Part shown: positions 5,656 through 7,165 of the stretch, one piece after another
Numbering within the stretch: the first letter of the stretch is position 1
Layout: each line of letters begins with the position of its first letter
Translations under genes and position numbers: made by a program
Assembly (NCBI GenBank): GCA_007116645.1
Contig: SKIA01000066.1
Span: 1-7,165 of the forward strand
Reading direction: 5' to 3'
DNA from: Candidatus Woesearchaeota archaeon
Lineage (GTDB): Archaea > Nanobdellota > Nanobdellia > Woesearchaeales > SKIA01
Length of the DNA: 7,165 nt
The notes under the pieces: generated by a model
The model's input: only the letters and a program-made list of their open reading frames with translations
Told to the model about the DNA's origin: nothing
Databases searched by the model: none

Positions 5656-5982
5656 ATGAAACGAGGAAGACCAGTTCAATCAGATATCAGACAGAACATG
5701 GTAGAAGTTTTGTTCTTTCTTGGTGAAGCATACGGTTACCAAATCTATAAGGTGTACAAAAAAGTGTTTCCTCCCGTTACTCTTCGCAGCATGTATTATC
5801 ATTTACGCAAAGGATCTGATCTGGGAGAATTTGTAAAGTTGCGTACAGAAAAAGACCAAGGAGATTACTCGTGGGGTCCTTCTGCTGAGCGCATTATTTA
5901 CAAGCTCGGGCCACAAGCAAAGCCCAAGGGGGACGAACGTGTGCGCCAGTACATCGAGGAGAACCCTGATGCGGCTAATTAG
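5656..5982 (+). CDS. PadR-like winged-helix DNA-binding protein
   Basis: A 108-residue probable transcription factor. It starts MKRGRP, an AT-hook-like basic RGRP (residues 3-6). Helices over IRQNMVEVLFFLGEAYGYQIYKVY (11-34) follow, then a likely recognition helix VTLRSMYYHLRKG (41-53) and the wing LGEFVKL...GDYSWG (56-74). The GYxIYKxY...RSxYYHLRKG pattern resembles PadR-type regulators and a short family I associate with DPANN archaea. The C terminus (KPKGDERVRQYIEEN) is a charged helix. The 3' end overlaps the start of the membrane protein by 14 nt. Small PadR-like regulators often sit beside the membrane protein gene they control, so it may regulate its own two-gene operon; that is inference. 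The ligand or signal is unknown. Confidence 0.8.
   Translation: MKRGRPVQSDIRQNMVEVLFFLGEAYGYQIYKVYKKVFPPVTLRSMYYHLRKGSDLGEFVKLRTEKDQGDYSWGPSAERIIYKLGPQAKPKGDERVRQYIEENPDAAN
5956..5961 (+). promoter_or_regulatory. Ribosome binding site fixing the membrane protein start
   Basis: GAGGAG lies inside the end of the winged-helix gene, 7 nt before the ATG at 5969. It decides for that start over the in-frame GTG at 5939, which would add ten polar residues ahead of the MRLIRN membrane leader and has no such site. Confidence 0.75.
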
Positions 5983-6739
5983 AAACCCTCTCACCTACTT
6001 GCTCACAGGATTCTCGTTATTCATTTATGTTCCATTCATTTTTTCCGGACTGCTCTTATTCCTTGCTCTTGACGCATCCATCACCGGACAGAGCGTTGGA
6101 GCACTCATCGCTCTTGCCGCCATGTTCCTTATCATATTCCTTATTGCAGGCGTGTACGTGCAAAGCTTGTTGTTTTCGTACGCACAGCAATCCTCTCGCG
6201 CAGGCATCATAGAAGTATTTTCTGGCGCTCGCCAGCAATTCTTAAGAATTCTCGGCCTTGACGCAGTTATCTTCGCACTCCTCGCGCCAGTAATCGGGTT
6301 GTGGCTGGCAATTAGCGCTCCTTGGACGTCCACTGTGCTTGTTGCGTGGAGTCTTATTGTTGCGTTCGCATTTTTGTTTACTCCTCGCTACATTCATAAT
6401 CATACCATCTGGGAATCATTCAAGAAGTCTCTTAGCTTGTGGAACAAGCACACAGTGCGCCGCTATAGCATCGTGACTGGTCTTGCAGTCCTTGCTACTC
6501 TTGCATCGCTTGCAATGGCTTTTGGCGCGTTAGGCAGTATGAGTGGTGCGCAAAGCACCGTGTTCTTTTTTGCAAACGTCTCTACAGTGTTGCTCGGAGT
6601 AAGTTCTTTTTTTCCTGCTCTGCTCGTTACGGGTTGGGGCGGATCACTCGGAGTATTACTTCTTGAGCGCGTCTTCACCGTTTTTGTGGTGATCGTAATG
6701 CTTCATGTCGTGTGTTCTAAAGCCCGAAAAAGCGACTAG
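5969..6739 (+). CDS. Polytopic membrane protein of unknown function
   Basis: A 256-residue integral membrane protein. Hydrophobic segments lie at about residues 11-34, 42-70, 96-116, 119-139, 165-187, 197-222 and 226-249, giving six or seven helices. Basic loops (RLIRN at the start, FKKSLSLWNKHTVRR at 151-165, KARKSD at the end) suggest a cytoplasmic N terminus and C-terminal tail by the positive-inside rule. No catalytic or transport motif is recognised. The overall pattern, an even run of helices with a polar 'SxxLWNKH' loop, recalls the uncharacterised multi-helix membrane families common in archaea. Its start overlaps the winged-helix gene by 14 nt with its own SD, so the two are probably coupled, and the regulator is the best functional clue. 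Its 3' end overlaps the convergent protease gene by 23 bp. Confidence 0.8.
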   Translation: MRLIRNPLTYLLTGFSLFIYVPFIFSGLLLFLALDASITGQSVGALIALAAMFLIIFLIAGVYVQSLLFSYAQQSSRAGIIEVFSGARQQFLRILGLDAVIFALLAPVIGLWLAISAPWTSTVLVAWSLIVAFAFLFTPRYIHNHTIWESFKKSLSLWNKHTVRRYSIVTGLAVLATLASLAMAFGALGSMSGAQSTVFFFANVSTVLLGVSSFFPALLVTGWGGSLGVLLLERVFTVFVVIVMLHVVCSKARKSD

Positions 6740-7165
6740 CAAGGTTTTGTAGTATCGGCACGAAGATGAGGAGCACTACTGCTATTAAGAAGAGAAGTGC
6801 TGTTTTCTTCCACACGTACTCTGCGCTTTCTTTTTTCATGAATCGTTGCAAAGCAACAAGGTACATGCGTCCACCGTCTACTGGTCCAAGAGGGATAAGG
6901 TTTGCAAGTCCTAGGCCGAGTGCGATAACAAATGTCCAGTAGAATACGTCTTGAATGAATGCGAGTATTGGCGCAAGAAAGGGAGCTGCGCTTGATGCAT
7001 AGCTGTTTTGTATTCCTTCAATGCCCACCCATGGCCTGTCAGGATTGTCTGGGTGTTCTGCAAGAGTTAGCGTGTACGATTCTTGCTCTGTATTAAACAC
7101 GAGCTCGTCGCCAGGAGCAAGTGATTGTAATTGTACGTTAAGGTCTCTTGTCGTGTCAAGAGCTC
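6717..7165 (-). CDS. M50 family (site-2) intramembrane zinc metalloprotease, C-terminal part, cut by the right window edge
   Basis: Cleaves membrane-bound substrates within the bilayer, typically in regulated proteolysis of membrane-anchored factors. The 148 visible residues begin in a PDZ-like region (LAPGDELVFNTEQESYTLTL, then HPDNPDRPWVGI). They continue through a membrane segment with the conserved motif ANLIPLGPVDGGRM, whose Asp supplies a zinc ligand. After a cytosolic stretch (QRFMKKESAEYVWKK), a last hydrophobic helix follows (TALLFLIAVVLLIFVPIL). The HExxH motif and the N terminus lie beyond the window, so completeness cannot be judged. No start codon is assigned; the GTG at 7098-7100 is internal, since the PDZ reading frame continues open to the edge. 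It is convergent with the membrane protein, with a 23-bp 3' overlap. Confidence 0.9.
   Translation of the reverse strand, partial: ALDTTRDLNVQLQSLAPGDELVFNTEQESYTLTLAEHPDNPDRPWVGIEGIQNSYASSAAPFLAPILAFIQDVFYWTFVIALGLGLANLIPLGPVDGGRMYLVALQRFMKKESAEYVWKKTALLFLIAVVLLIFVPILQNLASRFFGL

Noticed and set aside
5939..5968. GTG start for the membrane protein ten codons upstream
   Set aside because: The added residues (CASTSRRTL) are polar, have no proper SD and lie deep inside the upstream gene. The ATG at 5969 has GAGGAG at ideal spacing.

Overview
The window looks like chromosomal DNA from an archaeon, most likely a small-genome DPANN lineage such as Woesearchaeota. This is inferred from gene content and signals, not from a marker gene. 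The signs are AT-rich TATA-like boxes close to start codons, genes without a Shine-Dalgarno (SD) beside genes with a good one, a U-tract terminator, a short winged-helix protein of a type I associate with these archaea, and a site-2 protease. No rRNA, tRNA, CRISPR array, insertion sequence or intein was seen. Coding density is high and no gene-free stretch exceeds 200 bp.

Left part (1-3797, minus strand): a compact deoxynucleotide operon read right to left. It encodes the repressor NrdR, a B12-dependent class II ribonucleotide reductase (NrdJ), a cob(I)alamin adenosyltransferase (CobA/CobO/BtuR family), and the start of a dUTPase that runs off the left edge. The parts fit together. NrdJ needs adenosylcobalamin, CobA makes the adenosylated corrinoid, dUTPase clears dUTP and yields dUMP, and NrdR senses ATP/dATP to set expression. 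Gene gaps are 5 bp (nrdR-nrdJ), 56 bp holding a terminator-like hairpin and U-tract (nrdJ-cobA), and a short stop/start overlap (cobA-dut).

Divergent control region (3798-3994): this contains a near-consensus 16-bp NrdR box and a second, imperfect box about four helical turns away, upstream of nrdR. It points to autoregulation of the operon, and the boxes also sit upstream of the divergent gene.

Middle (3995-5515, plus strand): a 506-residue protein whose first about 325 residues resemble the nucleotide-binding domain of PEP synthase/pyruvate phosphate dikinase. The signature motifs are degenerate, and the swivelling His and PEP/pyruvate domains are absent. An acidic linker and a helical C-terminal domain follow. 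A strong hairpin lies in its early coding sequence. This is the least explained gene in the window.

Right part (5656-7165): a PadR-like winged-helix regulator overlaps a polytopic membrane protein of unknown function, and the two are probably translationally coupled. The membrane gene converges on and overlaps by 23 bp the 3' end of a minus-strand M50/site-2 protease, which runs off the right edge.
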